A stretch of DNA of 64,000 bases from Trichopria drosophilae. Lineage: Eukaryota > Arthropoda > Insecta > Hymenoptera > Diapriidae. Below are positions 1 through 11,330 of the stretch, one piece after another; position 1 is the first letter of the stretch, and each line of letters begins with the position of its first letter. The notes under the pieces were generated by a model. The model ran no database searches and was not told the DNA's origin. It was given only the letters and a program-made list of their open reading frames with translations. The position numbers were made by a program, and so were the translations under genes. Location of the stretch: assembly GCA_030407085.1 (NCBI GenBank), contig CM059582.1:135801001-135865000 (forward strand). Direction: 5' to 3'.

Positions 1-2321
1 CTCTTCAAATCGTGCCATATCATCCTACTAATCATACGAACCGAACTGATACATGGATTAACCACTGCCTTGTCGATAGCCTTACAAATATCCTAGGACA
101 TAGCCAAGCCAATTTACCTTTCATCTGTGGACATGATCTGATAGTCGAATGTAAGATTGGAACACCGAAAGCAAAGCCGACACAAATCACATGTAGAGAC
201 TATCGCTCGTTCGATGTATCGAGTTTGCATGGGGACCTGAGTAGCTATGATTGGAATATTTTTAATTCTGTTTCTCCACTGAATAACGTGAACTTACTCA
301 CCAATACGCTTAGTCATCGTCTGTTGCAAACTTTTGATAAGCACGCCCCTAAGCCCACCTTTATACCGACTCACAAGCTTTCTCCTTGGATTTCACCTCA
401 GCTACTTAGACTTAAATATGGGAGAAATAGCCTTTTATGCGCTTATCGCAGGACCAGGGACCCCTCATTAAGAATTACACTCATTGCTGCTAATAAGGCT
501 AATAAGGAGTCATGGGTATTAGCGAGGGCAAACTACTATCGAAACAAACTTACTAATATTCGGGATGCTAAGACCATGTGGAGGGAGTTGCGCAACCTTG
601 ATCTGCTGGCTTCCAATAAAGCTGTTAAACCGTTGTGTTGCACTTTGGATGAACTCAATTCCTTTCACACAGCTTCTGTTTCTCCTTACACTGATCTTTT
701 CGACCTAAATTTCGATGAAGACTTTTATCACGGAGATTTTAACGATAGTAGATTTTTCTTCGCTAATGTCACCATCGAGGACGTAGCTGCTCGTTTGTCG
801 GAAGCAAAGTCGGAAGCATGTGGCTCTGATTCGATACCTATTAGTTTTTACATCAAATCATTCCCTGTCATTGCCCCTCACATAGTTCATCTCTTCAATG
901 AATCACTCAATTTATCCATCTTTCCTGCTGATTGGAAAAAATCACTGATGATACCCATTAGCAAAATTACTAACCCTGTTTCTCCTGCTCATTACCGCCT
1001 TATCGCTATTGTTCCTGCTCTCTCTAAAATTCTAGAACGTATTGTTTTCAATCAGCTACTTGGATTCCTGAATAACAGTAATTGGTTTGATTCTCACCAA
1101 TCGGGTTTCCGTAAAGACTACAGCACGCAAACAGCACTATTAAATGTATCTGAATATTGCAGGCAAGCAATAGACAATCGCATGATAACTGTTGTTATCC
1201 TCTTTGACTTTAGCAGTGCGTTCGATACTATTAGTCATAGGCTTTTACTGCAGAAACTAAAAATGGCTAATTTATCGGATACCGCTATTCGGTGGTTTGC
1301 GTCTTACCTCTCGTGTCGATCTCAGGCTGTCACAGGGGTGGATGGCACTAGATCGTCGTGGTTTCCAGTGGGTGCTGGAGAGCCCCAAGGTTCTGTGTTA
1401 GGACCTTTGTTGTTTTCAGTTTTTATTAACGATCTACCTGGGGTTCTCCATCATAGTGATCATATGATTTTCGCTGACGACACCGAAATTTTTATTTTCT
1501 TTTGCAAAATTGCCATTGCAAAGGTAACATTCGATATCACTCGCTTCTGTCAATGGGCGAATACCAATGACCTCGTCCTTAACTTTGAAAAAACTAAGGC
1601 ATTCATTGTCGGCAGTGCTTTTTATCTGAATACCTTTAATACTGATTCGATCACACCGATTGTTATTAATAATTCGGTCATACCGTGGGTTAAATCGGTG
1701 AGGAACTTGGGTCTCGTGTTTGATGGGACGCTCTCGTGGAAGTACCATCTTATACAAATGTCCAATAAAGTCTTCTCCACTCTACGTGAACTACGTAATA
1801 ACCGTGCTCAACTACCAACTGATGTTAGGCAAACCCTTGTTTCCTCATTGATTTTACCCTATTTCGATTACTGCTGCGCAGTTTACAACGACATTAATGT
1901 AACTCAAAAAATCAGGGTGGAACGAATGTTTAATGCGGGCATTCGTTTACTATCGATCTTCGATCTACGGCGCGATGAGCACATTACCCCATATCGTAAT
2001 AAGCTTGGCTGGCTCAACACTAAATCGCGTAGGTTATACTACATTGGTATCGTTACCTATAAGATTATTAAGACCCACGTACTCCACTATCTTTATGAAC
2101 GTTATCAGTGGCGTGAAGAATCTACATCCAGGGCTCTCCGACCCGGCTCTATGCAACAACTTCGAGTACCGACACATCGGCTAGAATCCTATTCCAACTC
2201 TTTTATTGTCACTTCTATCCGGTTATGGAATGAACTTCCAGTCGAAATTCGCGCAAGTGAAAATGTGCATTTGTTTAAAGTAAAACTAAAAAAATTCCTA
2301 TTAAGTCGGACTTCAGTGTAA
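1..2321 (+). CDS. Jockey/CR1-like LINE ORF2 (endonuclease end, reverse transcriptase), 5' end outside window
   Basis: A continuous frame of about 770 codons enters from the left edge and ends at a TAA at 2319-2321; the first GTG at 12 is not a real start because the frame is open upstream. The first 70 residues look like the end of an APE-type endonuclease (TWINHCLVD, then a Ser/His-Asp-like segment FICGHDLI). The reverse transcriptase follows, with FDFSSAFDTI near residue 397, PQGSVLGPLLF near 458 and the catalytic FADD box near 487. The tail after about 560 (NLGLVFDGTLSW, YCCAVYND, HITPYRNKLGW) is typical of Jockey/CR1-group ORF2 proteins. The protein would nick target DNA and copy its own RNA. 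The frame has no stops, so this copy is fairly young, but the 3' UTR is interrupted just after the gene. Clade within Jockey/CR1/I is not certain. Confidence 0.85.
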   Translation, partial: LQIVPYHPTNHTNRTDTWINHCLVDSLTNILGHSQANLPFICGHDLIVECKIGTPKAKPTQITCRDYRSFDVSSLHGDLSSYDWNIFNSVSPLNNVNLLTNTLSHRLLQTFDKHAPKPTFIPTHKLSPWISPQLLRLKYGRNSLLCAYRRTRDPSLRITLIAANKANKESWVLARANYYRNKLTNIRDAKTMWRELRNLDLLASNKAVKPLCCTLDELNSFHTASVSPYTDLFDLNFDEDFYHGDFNDSRFFFANVTIEDVAARLSEAKSEACGSDSIPISFYIKSFPVIAPHIVHLFNESLNLSIFPADWKKSLMIPISKITNPVSPAHYRLIAIVPALSKILERIVFNQLLGFLNNSNWFDSHQSGFRKDYSTQTALLNVSEYCRQAIDNRMITVVILFDFSSAFDTISHRLLLQKLKMANLSDTAIRWFASYLSCRSQAVTGVDGTRSSWFPVGAGEPQGSVLGPLLFSVFINDLPGVLHHSDHMIFADDTEIFIFFCKIAIAKVTFDITRFCQWANTNDLVLNFEKTKAFIVGSAFYLNTFNTDSITPIVINNSVIPWVKSVRNLGLVFDGTLSWKYHLIQMSNKVFSTLRELRNNRAQLPTDVRQTLVSSLILPYFDYCCAVYNDINVTQKIRVERMFNAGIRLLSIFDLRRDEHITPYRNKLGWLNTKSRRLYYIGIVTYKIIKTHVLHYLYERYQWREESTSRALRPGSMQQLRVPTHRLESYSNSFIVTSIRLWNELPVEIRASENVHLFKVKLKKFLLSRTSV

Positions 2322-2348
2322 TTATTTTGTATTTTATATTTTAGTATT
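2177..2348. repeat. Left copy of 172-bp target-site duplication
   Basis: This stretch (end of LINE ORF2 plus the start of its 3' UTR) is repeated at 6145-6316 with one difference seen (T at about 2216, C in the other copy). The two copies bracket the minus-strand R2-group LINE, so they are best read as a long target-site duplication made when it inserted. Confidence 0.8.
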
Positions 2349-2611
2349 TTTTTTTTTACGGAGGGGGGAAATGCATTAGGCACCATAGGGGGTTGAAGAT
2401 GTTGTGTAACCCCTCGTGTGTCGGACTCCCTCGCCTTTGATGTTAACGGCAAGGTTTACCGACTAAAACCCGAACCTCCCTTGGCCCTCCAGAATCCACG
2501 TGTGCAGTCTGCAGCAGAAAAGTGGCTACGATATCCATCCCCTCCGCTGCAGACTGCACCGGGCCATTTCGTTTGCAACTGTAACCACTCCCTCTACCAT
2601 TGGGTTAGTGG

Positions 2612-3169
2612 TTACAGGATCTCGTGTGACCTCAGTAGACGGAGAGATTCCAGCAGCACTGCTTTCTGCATTCGGCCTGCGATGGAACTTGCATGTTCTC
2701 GACAGGCCGGAATGCTTTTGATGTTTTGGAGAAAAGTTGGTCTCATTCCTCCTAGCACTCCAATTATCAGCACGACGAGCTTGATTTTGAACTCTCGATA
2801 CAGCTTGCGAATCTCGAACAGGAGTTCCTGATATTTTATCCGTTTTTCGTCCTCTTTGCTGACTATATTTGTTTCTACTGGTGCAGAAAACTCGATGACG
2901 AAGATGGATTTGTCATCGAAGTCAACAAGGACGATGTCAGGCTTATTGGCTGATATTTGCCTGCTCGTCGGGAATGAATAGTTCCAGTATATTCGGCACG
3001 ACTCATTCCCGACAACGGATTCAATATCATTGGGGACGTACGACAAAACTGGGGTTCCATCAATATCATAAGTGCTGCGAAGATGGTAATACAGCACTCG
3101 AAGAGCCGCATTGTGACGTTCGATGTATGCTGAAACTGCATATATTGGGCATGCTGCCAAAAGATGCAT
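2612..3169 (-). pseudogene. R2-group LINE C-terminal restriction-like endonuclease
   Basis: A 185-codon minus-strand frame beginning MHLLAACPIYAVSAYIERHN, the end of the Cys/His zinc motif before the nuclease. It continues with YWN, ANKPDIVLVD and IFVIEFSAP. The PD...(D/E) pattern plus KPDIV and the following EDEKRIKYQELLFEIRKLY are characteristic of the restriction-like endonuclease of R2-group LINEs, which cuts the target DNA. The upstream CCHC motif is only partly present: a one-base shift and a stop separate it from the RT frame near 3170-3190, and the sequence between the RT and nuclease is shortened. Confidence 0.7.
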
Positions 3170-3263
3170 TAGTGTCTCAGCATGACATAAAACCTACGGT
3201 CTCGGATTTCAAGTCGGCTGATCTTAAGAAGGAGAAGGTCATCTCTGCCTACAAGCCAAGTTG

Positions 3264-4613
3264 TTAGACATTTCGAAAGAATTGTCCATGCAACGGCTTG
3301 TCGATATGCCTTCCCTCCAACATAGGGAGTTGTTCCTTCCGTATGTTAGCCCTGAGACGCACTAAGCACAGATTGATGACTGATTTAGCCTCCTGTGCAC
3401 CACTACGTCCCACGTTGAAAACCAGACCAAGATTTCGCGCCGCTCGTTCCGCCGCGTTGTACAAAAACGCCCCCTTCCCCTGAATTTCATGCTGATGAAC
3501 AGGCAGCATCAGGGGATCCTCCGTTCGATTAATCACGTCGCAAGCTGTTTCGAGGACCAATCGGTCATGCATACACTCCAGGCTTAAAAGGCCACGACCT
3601 CCCATATTTCGGGGCAAATACAGTCGTTCCACGAAAGATCTTGGATGCAAACTGCGTTGCATACAAATCATCTTCCGTGTGCTTCGGTCAAGATCCCTTA
3701 GCTCGTCAACGTTCCACTTCAGTGCTCCAAAAGAATAGAGCACTGGTGATACGGCAAACATATTCTTGGTTGCCACCTTATTTCTCCCGGTCAATGCTGA
3801 TGACCAGATCTGACGGAGAATGCGCCGGTATTTCTTAATGATGGTGGTTTTAGCAGCCTGCACATCCTGGACATGCCTTTGAGGTACGCCCAGGTATGTG
3901 AAGGCTTCTTCGGCGCTAAGGTGGCGGATGACATTTCCGTTGACGAGCTCCATATCGTTGTTATGGGAGCCTGACCTTCCTCTGTGCAAATGAACGACTG
4001 CACACTTATCCAATCTGAATGCCATGCCGATATCTCTCAAGTATGTGAGGGCGATGTTCAGAGATCGATGTAATTGATCTTCACCTGATGCGTATAATTT
4101 AAGATCATCCATATAGAAAAGATGGGTGATCTTATGTACACGTTCACCAGGCGGTCCACACATATACCCTTGAGATTTCCGGAGAGCAACGGATAGAGGC
4201 AATAGTGAGATGCAGAAGAGCAGAGGACTCAGAGAATCTCCCTGATAGACACCTCTTTGGAATTGAACCAGTCTAGACATGGTTCGACGCTTGCCCGATG
4301 TCATGACAAAGCGTGTTTTGCAAAGAGGCATCAGGTCTTCTACAATTCTCACTATGTTTGGGTGGACATGGAGGCGTTTGAGCAACAAGCTTAAAAGCTC
4401 GTGCGATGTTGAGTCATACGCCTTCATGTAATCCAGCCAGGCTATCGACAGGTTACGCTTGTACTGGACTGCGTCCTGACAAACACACCTGTCGATAAGC
4501 AAGTTGTCCTTGCAGCTGGACACACCCATTTTGCAGCCTCGTTGTTCTACTATTCGTTGCCACATCGGTTTCACGGATTTCTCAATACGTTCGTTCAAGA
4601 TGTTAGTGAACAA
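3264..4613 (-). pseudogene. R2-group LINE reverse transcriptase core
   Basis: A 449-codon open minus-strand frame. Visible motifs are LDYMKAYDS (RT motif A), RGVYQGDSLSPLLFCISLLPL (motif B region) and FYMDDLKLYA (motif C, YMDD). Beyond the palm are AFRLDKCAVVHLHRGR and EEAFTYLGVPQ, the thumb. The domain synthesises cDNA by target-primed reverse transcription. It is fused in the family to upstream DNA-binding and downstream endonuclease regions; here both joints are frameshifted. The YMDD and LDYMKAYD combination is typical of RLE-type LINEs and unlike the FADD of the neighbouring Jockey-like LINE. Confidence 0.75.
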
Positions 4614-5744
4614 TTTGTATAACGGACAAGTCTCCCGATTTTGGGATCAGTGTCGTTCGGCCCTCCACCAGCCAGTGCGGAATGGGTTGGTCTCCATTTA
4701 TATAAGAGATGAATATTCGGGCTAGGTGTTGATGGACAGAAGTGAACTTCTTCCACCAATAGTTGTTAATTCCATCCCAGCCCGGCGAGGAGAAATTCCT
4801 CGCTCCAGTGATGGCATTTTTCACCTCTAATGCACTGATGGGTGGGCAATCTTCACTTTGCTGTGTGACTTCGTCGCACAACTCGGAGAAGATTTCAATA
4901 CCTGGAGTGTCTGCATTGAGCCTAGATGTTTTCTCGTAGATGCTCCCCAGAATTCCTCCACTGCGGCCATCGACGGAAACTCGCTTAAGGCTGCGATACA
5001 ATGTTTGAAGAGGTCGGAAGGATTCGTCCAAAATATTGAGTTTTGTCGCATTCCTTCTTCCCGTCTTTGCAGCCTCTTTTTGGCATCGGCCAAAACCCGA
5101 ATTTTATCCGCTAAACGTTGCTTGATGTTCAGCAACTTCAGCTTGTTCAGTGTGTGATCGTACGTCCGCAGTTGTTGTGCGAACTTCTTGACTTTAGCCG
5201 TAAATGAACGGCCAGATGTTAAATAGTCTATCACACACTGAATTCGGGAAACGAGTTTCCGTGTTAGTCGAATCTTACCGTTCAATTGAGACATGCGTTT
5301 TGTAATCTGCCGACTCCCCGATATCTGTGTCAGATTTCGCGGAGTCACCAGATCACTTGCAGCCTCGTAAACGGCACAATTGACTTGCCACAGGTCGCAG
5401 TCATCTGGAAGAGCATCCAGAAGTAGGCTATTTGCTCTGTCTAATTCTCGTTGTTTAGGCAAAACTTTTGTTGTCAAATTTTGCCTAAACACGAGTGTCG
5501 TGCTTTCATAATGTGGAGCATCTCTCTCAGCACCGCATACGGGATCAGTTGTTATTGCCCGCACATCCGGTACCGGTTGACAGCTGGGAACAACGAAACC
5601 TATCCGCCTCAGATAGGCCACATAATCTCTCAGTTGTTGTTGAGAAAAGCGATCTGCCAGTTCGGGATGCATTACTGCAAACCGACTGTGCATTCGCGCC
5701 ATGTAGCCTCTCTGTTGCGGACAGCTCTCCTCGTAGCAGTGCAT
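4603..5744 (-). pseudogene. R2-group LINE ORF, N-terminal part and start of reverse transcriptase
   Basis: Two overlapping minus-strand frames (5744-4827 and 5031-4603) together cover the N-terminal part. The first carries CPQQRGYMARM and a long basic helix-rich stretch; the second carries SPGWDGINNYWWKKF and WLVEGRTTLIPKSGDLS, the classic entry into the RT fingers. The frame switch lies near 4960-5030. At 4603-4613 the frame changes again and about ten conserved residues usually found between the PKS box and YKL box appear to be missing, so the reading frame is dead here. No start codon can be assigned with confidence. The 400 bp to 6144 are 5' UTR-like and GC-rich. Confidence 0.6.
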
Positions 5745-6144
5745 TAGATCTTGCCTGAGATCCTCCGTCCACTGAAATCGTCCGTGGGAACGTAAAGGTC
5801 GTTGTCCCGGGACACCCGTTTCGGCTCCTCCACCTCGGGACTGGGCTGCATCCGAAGCAGCCCGATGGTCAGGAGCCCTGCGCGTTATTCTATTGCTAAC
5901 CGCATATACAGGGAGTAGGGTGGTTAGCCCTACTCCCCGTTGTTATGCCTCTCTCGTTTGTCTCTTACCTCGCCATCCACTGGGGTTGGTTACCCGATCT
6001 CTGGCAAGGTTGTTAAGAGTCCAGGGCCCACCGGCTTTAATAAGCACATGTGGAGGTGAGAGTAGGCGATTTGGGAAGATAGGCTAAGATGCAGCTTTTT
6101 GCATAGCCGCATTGTGTTACGCATCATTCCCTTTGGGCCCCTTT

Positions 6145-6615
6145 TCGGCTAGAATCCTATTCCAACTCTTTTATTGTCACTTCTACCCGGTTATGGAATG
6201 AACTTCCAGTCGAAATTCGCGCAAGTGAAAATGTGCATTTGTTTAAAGTAAAACTAAAAAAATTCCTATTAAGTCGGACTTCAGTGTAATTATTTTGTAT
6301 TTTATATTTTAGTATTAGTATTATCAGTATTAGTATTAGTATTTTTAGTATTTAACATTAGTATTTTAGTTCACTTTTACTTCTGGTATGCGTGTGCCCT
6401 ACCCTACGTTGTAATCGCTCGACTATTATTATTATCTATCTATTTTATATCTACTTTGTTATAGAACTAGTATTGCGCTTTATATGCATCTGTTAGTATG
6501 CCTTGTTATATTAAGCTTAGTTTTAGTTTTAGTTATCTGTATGTATGCTCTATATTGGTTGGCCTAAGAGGTAATACCTCAAGCCTTAATAAAGACAATC
6601 AATCAATTAATCAAT
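6145..6615 (+). mobile_element. 3' UTR and tail of the Jockey/CR1-like LINE, with right copy of the 172-bp duplication
   Basis: 6145-6316 repeats 2177-2348. After it comes an AT-rich 3' UTR with TAGTATTAG runs, an AATAAA-type signal (TTAATAAAGAC near 6586) and a microsatellite end built on CAAT/AATC units (6595-6615). Together with 1-2348 this shows that the LINE was about 470 bp longer before the R2-group element split it. Confidence 0.7.
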
Positions 6616-6807
6616 CTCTCTCACCTGATTGCCCGAGACGATCGTGTCGCACGCTGTTCACTGGACGCGTGATTTTCGTCGCCATTCTTGCGTCGCTTCT
6701 TTACCAAATTCAGTTCGTCGTCTGAGATACACGACATGGGTACCAGAACACAAATCGCAGAAACCGTCGAGGAATTGCTCGCTTCGTAAGAATTAAACTT
6801 CGCTTCC

Positions 6808-7449
6808 ATGCACACAATCAAACTTAAAGCACGATTGGCGATTATTGAGACCACCTGGACGACCTGTCGGCAGGTTCACCTTCACCTCGTTTTGACTCCC
6901 AACTACTTAGAGCAATGTCATTCATACTTCAGAGACAACAAGTTCGAATCGGATAACGAGGCGTATTTCAGTTTCGTTGACGAAATATTAGAAGCCATTG
7001 CCACCTCAGTGCCTGTCACGTCGTGCACGCTCCATGATGGAATCGTTGATGTGCCAGCAGCTGTTCCATTTCAAGGTAATCCTATGATCCGATCATCGAG
7101 TCATCTTCCACGCATCGACGTTCCGAAGTTCATCGGTAATTATGATAATTGGCAATCATTTTGTGATTTGTTTAGATCGATGTTTACTTCAGATAATTTT
7201 AAAATTGCTTGGGATTTATTAGAAGATCATTTTGCTAATCGGAGGCAAATTATCGATCATCATTTACAGGCATTATTTTCGTTACCGGTTGTTGGGAAAA
7301 ATTCCGCGTCGGATTTTCGGGATTTGTATCACAAAGGTTCCGCTATTCTCGGAGCACTTGAAGCTGTCGGTGAACCTGTCGACCAGTGGAACTCGATTTT
7401 AGTTCATTTGTTTTCGTCGAAACTTGATTCTGAATCACGTAAAGCTTAG
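6808..7449 (+). pseudogene. BEL/Pao gag (DUF1759-like)
   Basis: A 213-codon frame. The N-terminal third (ARLAIIETTWTTC, NYLEQCHSYF, DNEAYFSFVDEIL) matches the helical start of BEL/Pao gag proteins. It is followed by VPKFIGNYDNWQSFCDLFRSMF, the DUF1759 signature, and later AWDLLEDHFANRRQIIDHHL and FRDLYHKGSAIL. Between FRSMF and the AWDLL block about 35 residues normally present are missing, so this copy has an internal in-frame deletion. The gag protein would form the particle core. The frame ends early (SRKA, TAG at 7447-7449). The next 300 bp hold zinc-knuckle remnants in other frames. Confidence 0.65.
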
Positions 7450-7746
7450 GCTCTTAGCCTAGGCTCTCAGAAATCGTATCCGACTTTCGAAATCTGTTTC
7501 CGTTTTAAAGTCAAATAAAGGTCACAAATTTCACGTTCAGTCGCACGCCACTACTCTCGCGTCTCAAAATTGCGATTCGTGTTCCGGCGAACACACTATT
7601 TAACGGTGTAAGCGTTTTAAAGATTTGAGTGACAGGATCTTGTAAAGCGTTACAAGTTATGCGTAAATTGTCTCGGTAAACATGATCTGGCAAATTGTAC
7701 TACATCCCAGACATGTTTCATTTGTAAACCACGACATCATACGTTT

Positions 7747-8399
7747 TTGCACAGAGAGCAGGGGTCGATTTCGGAGACCTCTCAAAATTCAACTGGGTCG
7801 CGCTTCCACTCGAACGCTCGTGCCGCTGAGATAGTCGCCGTGGAGGCTCTTTCTCCTTCCACTCCTACCAGCACCGGAGTGGTACTCACGCACATTGCTA
7901 CTAATCATCCCGTCCAGCCTTCGTACATTTTCTTATCTACGGCTCGTATTCGCGTTAGTTCACACAATGGCATGTCGATCATTGTGCACGCATTATTGGA
8001 CCAAGGCTCGACGTGGACTTTCATTTCAGAAAAGTTAGTCAAAATTCATGATGCGCGGTCCGTGCATGCATCTACTGTATTCAGCGGAGTCGGAGGGGCT
8101 TAGGGGGGTTCTGCCGATCGGGCCGCGGAAATCTACATTTCCCCCGTCCATCCGAACGCTCGCTCTCGTCCTATTAACAGTGACGTCATATATGCCGCCT
8201 GCTACGAAAGTTGTTCCGCAAGGGCCGCATTTACAGCAACTCGAACTTGGAGACCCCGATCCTAGCAACACTGACCCGATCCATGCGATCATCGGAGCTG
8301 ATTCTTCGCGACGGTCTCGTTCACGGTTTTGCAGGGGGGTCCACAGCTCATAACATTGTTCTCGGGTGGATTCTATCGGGTTGGTCACGGTTACCTTGA
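7747..8399 (+). pseudogene. BEL/Pao aspartic protease region
   Basis: The frame 7747-8103 carries IIVHALLDQGSTWTFISEKL, where DQGS is the BEL/Pao form of the catalytic DTG/DSG box. A second frame ending at 8399 carries the rest of the family's protease region (RSMRSSELILRDGLVHGF and NIVLGWILSGW). A frame change between the two, around 8100-8210, separates the flap side from the C-terminal side. The protease would cut the Gag-Pol polyprotein. Not functional as it stands. Confidence 0.65.
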
Positions 8400-9440
8400 G
8401 GATCTATTCCGACTGAAATCAATGCACTTCATTGCTGCAATACAACACAACTGTCTGGCGCCGTGCAACGCTTATGGGAAGTCGAATCCATTCCCTACTG
8501 ACGAAGATATCCAGTGCGAACGATACTTCGTCGACACACACTCACGCGACGTGAGTAAGCGCTACATAGTACGGCTCTCCTTCAGGAATTCCCCACCCGT
8601 AAAAGTTCTCGTTTGTCAGCATTATCTGCGTTCGAATCACTTGAGAAACGGTTGACACGTCGACCACTCGATTCGCAAGCGTACGCAGATTTTATGTGCG
8701 ATTACGAGGCTCAAGGTCATAGGACACACGTCTCTACACCGAGCGACGATGCTCTCGTCGTGTACGTACCTGACCATGGCGTGCTCAAAGAGTCGAGCAC
8801 TACAACCAAGATGCGCGTTGTTTTTAACGCGTCGCATCTCTCATCTAATTTTACGTCGCTCATCCATCATCTGCTTCCGGGTTACAAACTCCAAGCAGAT
8901 TTGAGCCACATACTCCTCCAATGGCGTACATTCCGTTATGTCTACTGCGCAGACATCGCGGAGATGTTCTGTCAGATTCTGTTGGACCCGCTCGACCGCG
9001 ATTTCCAGCGCATACTCTGGCGGCCGTCTGCCGATGTCCCTGTGTTCCACTATCAACTTAACTCCGTTACGTTCGGTGTCTCGTGCGCTCCCTTTCTCGC
9101 TCTTCGGGTGTTGCAGCAAATTCGTGAGGATCACAGAGATTGTTACCCTCTCGCTGTTCAGGTGCTCACTCACGGTCTCCGTGTCGACGACGGGATTAAA
9201 ATTCTTGGCATTTCTTGACGACCAGCTAATGACCAATACGGTTTCACGATTTTTCTTATTCCAACTGACACCTATACAAAGTGACTACTTCTTTCGCTCA
9301 CTGCTAAGCTGTACGTCCCGTTAGGTTGGGTCTCACCCGTCGTAGTGTCAGCGAAAATTTTGATGCAAAGACTCTGGTTGTTAAATCTAGATTGGGATTT
9401 TCCTTTGCCTGATCGTCTGGTCGGCTAATGGAAGACTTTT
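8385..9440 (+). pseudogene. BEL/Pao reverse transcriptase
   Basis: The frame to 8655 holds the connector (CERYFVDTHSRD, KRYIVRLSF); the frame 8613-9218 holds the RT palm, with KMRVVFNASH, GYKLQADLSHILLQWR, YVYCADIAEMFCQILLDPLDRDFQRILW and FGVSCAPFLALRVLQQI. The usual YVDD box should follow; HGLRVDDG near 9170-9190 is a damaged version of it. Further remnants (KLYVPLGWVSPVVVSAKI, about 9305-9440) are the RT-RNase H connector. Frameshifts separate all three parts. The domain would make cDNA from element RNA. Confidence 0.7.
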
Positions 9441-9579
9441 TAACCTAGTTCAGTAGTATACTAGTTCAGTCTCCCTCGGTGGACGGGGCAAACACCGAAT
9501 GTAACTAGAAGCGAGCTGCATGGTTTCTCAGATGCCTCAGAGAGTGCATACTCCGAAGTCGTCTATGTTAGGACGGAGC

Positions 9580-9880
9580 ATAACGGCAAATTCGAAACTG
9601 CCCTATTAATTAGTCCCATCAAAGTTTCATCTACTTCGCAGTTGACTATTGCATGGCTCGAACTCTGCGCGGCAGTACTTTTGGCTTAGCTTGTAGACTT
9701 CATTCGAAAGATTACACAATTTTCGGAGATGCCCGTGTACTGCTGGGCAGTCTCTACGATTGTCCCGTTCTGGTTGAAACAGCCACCCACCAAATGGAAG
9801 ACTTTCGTGGCGTACCGTATGTCCGAGGTGCAAACGTTACTGCCGAGAGTAGTATGATGTCACGTTTCAGGCAATAAAAA
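9580..9880 (+). pseudogene. BEL/Pao RNase H-like remnant
   Basis: Around 9586-9690 a short frame reads ALLISPIKVSSTSQLTIAWLELCAAVLLA, matching the BEL/Pao segment just upstream of and inside RNase H (usually a Lys-Val-Ala-Pro and Pro-Arg-Leu-Glu-Leu-Cys pattern). It then breaks. The frame 9653-9877 overlaps it and is probably the partly open continuation. Confidence 0.45.
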
Positions 9881-10272
9881 TCCCGCTGATCTTCCCTCTC
9901 GATGATGCTCAGCTGTGGATCTCGTAACTTCATCCTTATGGAAGTTCGGACCATCATGGTTGTCTGAGGACTCCAACTCTTGGCCGAACACGACTCCAAC
10001 CCTTCCTGTTGATGCTCCTACAGAAGTTCGGGCGCATGTCGCCACAGTAACCTCGTGTATAGACGATCGTATTGGATTATTGGTCCAGTGTGTCACAAGT
10101 TGGATGTGCATTATCAGACCGCTTGTCTACATTCTCAATTGGAGACATAGACTCCAACCATTAGAAGTTACTTTATCGAATGTCTTAAGTCACATCGATT
10201 ATGATCGTGCCTTCCTCGCTGTAATTAAATGGTCAGTTACAAGCTGATCTATTTCCGGACGAGCTAAAATCG

Positions 10273-11267
10273 TTGCAAAATGCTGTACCAATTTCAAAGA
10301 ACAGCCCTTTAGCCTCGCTACAGCCATTCCTTGATGACGAGAACGTTATTCAGGTTGGAGGCGGATTGACGAATGCCGAACCGTTTAACACACAGAAGCA
10401 TCCAGCTGTGTTATCTCCACATCCTGCCGTGCGCTTGTTCGTTATCCATTGTCACCAGTCGTGCTTACATGGAGGCATCCGTCTGACTTTACAAACACTC
10501 CGTCAGAAAGTTTGGATAATTCAGGCTAAACGTATGATCCGTTCTGTTATCAATTGGTGTGTACGGTGCGCCCGAGTCAAAGCCAGTCTGTCTAGCCACC
10601 AAATAGGTAACTTCCCTGTGCCTCGAGTTACGCGAGCCGAGCATGCATTCGTCCATTGTGGCGTAGATTGTGCCGGATCTATGCTTGTTCGTATCGCGGG
10701 TGGACGAGGTCATAAGGCCGATTCGGCGTATGTAGCGCTCTTCGTCTTCGTCGCCATCAAGGCTATTGATTGGAGGTAGTCTCGGACTATTCGGCGCCAT
10801 CGTTTCTTGCATCTTTTAAACGATTCATTTCTCGTCGTGGTACTCCAAGTCACATGTATAGTCACTATGGCACCACTTTTGTCGGAGCTCAATCCGAGCT
10901 GTCTCGTGCGTTTGACACAGCTATACGCGACCCTTCATTCACAAATATACAGTCTAAAGACGGAACCATCTGGCACTTCCTTCCTCCTGTAGCCCCACAT
11001 TTTGGTGGGCTCTGGGAGGCAGGCGTTAAAACTGTCAAATTCCACCTTAAACGTATCCTCGGCAATTACACTCCTACCTTCGAGGAATTGGTCACACGCC
11101 TTTGCCAAATCGAGGCCACGCTAAATTCTCGCCCACTAAGTCAGCTGACAGACGATATTGACGACTTATCGATACTAACTCCCGCGCATTTCTTAACGGG
11201 TGGAACGTTACATGCCGTTCCAGACGAACCTTTGTTCTCAGTACCGATCAACCGGTTGACTAGGTGA
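10273..11267 (+). pseudogene. BEL/Pao integrase
   Basis: The first frame (10273-10779) has the H2C2 zinc-binding domain: LFVIHCHQSCLHGG with His spacing, then WCVRCARVKAS. The second (10770-11267) has the catalytic core: RRGTPSHMYSHYGTTFVGAQSEL (the D of the central D is replaced by Tyr-Ser-His in this copy), HFLPPVAPHFGGLWEAGVK with the conserved Glu, and TLNSRPL plus LTPAHFLTGG. The frames overlap by ten bases, and roughly 60 residues of the core containing the first Asp seem to be lost at the joint. It would insert element cDNA into the genome. Confidence 0.75.
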
Positions 11268-11330
11268 CAGGCGTTCCAGAAAATGTATCAGTGATTCTGG
11301 AAGCTGTGGTCGGCCGACTACCTGCTCTCT

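Larger units (their letters stand above)
2349..6144 (-). mobile_element. R2-group non-LTR retrotransposon with restriction-like endonuclease (degenerate)
   Basis: A 3.8-kb minus-strand insertion sits inside the 3' UTR of the Jockey-like LINE. Its 3' end carries a poly(A) tail, seen as a T run at about 2349-2357 followed by an ACGGAGG start of the 3' UTR. It encodes a single ORF type: N-terminal region, reverse transcriptase, then C-terminal restriction-like endonuclease, which is the R2/R4/NeSL/Hero-group design. The ORF is now broken into at least three frames. A second copy of its 3' UTR lies at about 49197-49405 on the opposite strand. Confidence 0.75.
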
